The notes under the pieces were generated by a model. That model was not told the origin of the DNA and searched no databases. It saw only the letters and a program-made list of their open reading frames with translations. Shown piece by piece: positions 63,178-64,000 of a stretch of 64,000 nt of DNA (position 1 is the stretch's first letter; each line of letters starts with the position of its first letter). The position numbers and the translations under genes were made by a program. Where the stretch lies: NCBI RefSeq assembly GCF_002845985.1, contig NZ_PDFK01000005.1:145311-209310 (forward strand). Direction: 5' to 3'. The DNA is from Lysinibacillus fusiformis. GTDB lineage: Bacteria; Bacillota; Bacilli; Bacillales_A; Planococcaceae.

Positions 63178-63212
63178 AAAAATTGCCTCACTTTAGTGGA
63201 GGCAATTTTTTT
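63178..63212. terminator. Bidirectional terminator between kbaA and the PdaB-like gene
   Basis: AAAAATTGCCTC (63178-63189) pairs perfectly with GAGGCAATTTTT (63199-63210), with A and T tracts on both sides. Confidence 0.93.
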
Positions 63213-63867
63213 ATGGGGCTTTTTTAGTTTGAACTTTATAACCAAATATATTTTCTTCAATTGACATAAACTTATGTTGTTGTATTAGAGCGTTAAGCTC
63301 TTTAAAGGATATTTGATTATTTTGATGGAGTGGAAAAAATACAAAATCACCTTTTTGTAATTTAGGCGTTTTCTCACCCTGCCAAATAAGAGAAGGCGAC
63401 AGTAAATTCATTTGTTGTTGGAATAAAGATTTCTGTAAATCCTGCGAATATTGATGATTTCGGGTAGCAAACCATAAAGGTTTTTCCTTTAAATACTTTT
63501 CATAGGTATTAATATCTTTTTGGATGAGCGTAATGTCAACGGGTTCTTCTATTGAATCATCTGGACCAAGTAGTCCTGTAGGCAATTTTCGTTGTTGTAT
63601 AATTTTCAAATGTTCGGGTGAACGTTTAATCCAGTCGGTATCTAAAAGCAGAAGAGGATAAGGCTCTTTCACCGTTTGAAGCCATTCTAATAGAGAGTCA
63701 TCAGAGAAAGAAATCTCTACAATAAGAGATGTGCCATAATGTCCTTTCGTGACCACTACTGGTGCATTCGCAATATTAAATACAGAAATCATCGTTGAGT
63801 TTATAGGCTTTAGAAAAGCAAAAAGGATTACAATCAAAAGCAGTGAAATCAACGTTTTGCGGACCAT
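63211..63867 (-). CDS. PdaB-like protein with degenerate deacetylase active site
   Basis: A 218-residue protein at the pdaB position, downstream of kbaA and antiparallel to it. An N-terminal hydrophobic segment (about 4-22) precedes a region that lines up with the NodB fold of PdaB: IVEISFSDDSLLEWL where PdaB has the TFD catalytic strand, TDWIKRSPEHLKIIQQRKLPTG for the following helix, LIQKDINTYEKYLKEK, and KGDFVFFPLHQ for the PGDIILLHAS strand. The catalytic Asp, the His metal ligands and the RPP motif are not preserved. It is probably a pseudoenzyme; alignment is by eye. GAGGTT precedes its ATG. Confidence 0.6.
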   Translation of the reverse strand: MVRKTLISLLLIVILFAFLKPINSTMISVFNIANAPVVVTKGHYGTSLIVEISFSDDSLLEWLQTVKEPYPLLLLDTDWIKRSPEHLKIIQQRKLPTGLLGPDDSIEEPVDITLIQKDINTYEKYLKEKPLWFATRNHQYSQDLQKSLFQQQMNLLSPSLIWQGEKTPKLQKGDFVFFPLHQNNQISFKELNALIQQHKFMSIEENIFGYKVQTKKAP

Positions 63868-63935
63868 AATAATAACCTCATTTCTAAGATTTTAAATAAA
63901 AAATGAATCTCTTTAAAAAAACTTATGATTTAGTG

Positions 63936-63965
63936 TTGACTTTCATGAATAATCGATGTTATTAT
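63936..63965 (+). promoter_or_regulatory. Strong SigA-type promoter at the right edge, rRNA-operon-like
   Basis: TTGACT (63936-63941), 18 bp, TATTAT (63960-63965). In B. subtilis an rRNA operon follows pdaB, and TATTAT is typical of its promoters, so 16S rRNA may begin beyond the window. Nothing in the remaining 35 bp proves this. Confidence 0.6.
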
Positions 63966-64000
63966 GTATAAGTCGCCAAGAGGTGACAGTGAAATAAAAA

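Overview
The window is the large, all-forward ribosomal and transcription gene cluster of a low-GC, endospore-forming Firmicute. Protein wording and gene order closely follow Bacillus subtilis from ctsR to pdaB. The departures from that order and the overall protein wording point to Bacillales of the Lysinibacillus/Planococcaceae type; that placement is inference from memory, not a database result. Sporulation genes (sigH, cwlD, gerD, kbaA) show it is a spore former. No tRNA, rRNA, CRISPR array or insertion sequence lies inside the window, although an rRNA-operon-like promoter points out of its right edge.

Layout. 1-4.7 kb: heat-shock operon ctsR-mcsA-mcsB-clpC with a textbook CtsR operator. 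4.8-8.99 kb: radA, then a short stretch where disA should be but only an apparent eroded remnant remains, then yacL, ispD and ispF. 9-14.7 kb: gltX, a cysteine T-box, cysE, cysS, mrnC, rlmB, rae1. 14.8-20.1 kb: sigH, rpmG, secE, nusG, rplK, rplA, rplJ, rplL (with an L10-type leader) and an RsmC-like methyltransferase. 20.3-32.8 kb: rpoB, rpoC, the L7Ae-like rplGB, rpsL, rpsG, fusA, tuf. 32.98-39 kb: an accessory block, namely a BceRS-BceAB peptide-sensing and detoxification module plus a YuiF-type transporter, inserted between tuf and rpsJ. 39.3-53.7 kb: the S10-spc-alpha superoperon from rpsJ to rplQ, in which map, normally between adk and infA, is a shredded pseudogene. 54-58.4 kb: ecfA1-ecfA2-ecfT, truA, rplM, rpsI. 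58.7-64 kb: a tandem-domain lipoprotein, cwlD, salA, gerD (minus strand), kbaA, and a catalytically degenerate PdaB-like protein (minus strand).

How the genes work together: the first half handles protein quality control, isoprenoid precursors, aminoacyl-tRNAs and RNA maturation; the centre makes RNA polymerase, translation factors and ribosomal proteins; the right end serves vitamin uptake, tRNA modification and spore cortex/germination. The cluster is broken by many intrinsic terminators and new promoters, so it is a chain of separately controlled units rather than one operon.

Most noteworthy: (1) two conserved genes, map and probably disA, reduced to deletion-riddled remnants inside otherwise intact operons; (2) a promoter-leader-terminator element with mutually exclusive helices between rplQ and ecfA1 that I cannot assign to a known RNA family; (3) terminator-bearing leaders before nusG and rpoB and between rpoB and rpoC; (4) the inserted Bce module with a BceR-like dyad; (5) a PdaB-like pseudoenzyme. 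I see no wholly new multi-gene system; these are the best leads.
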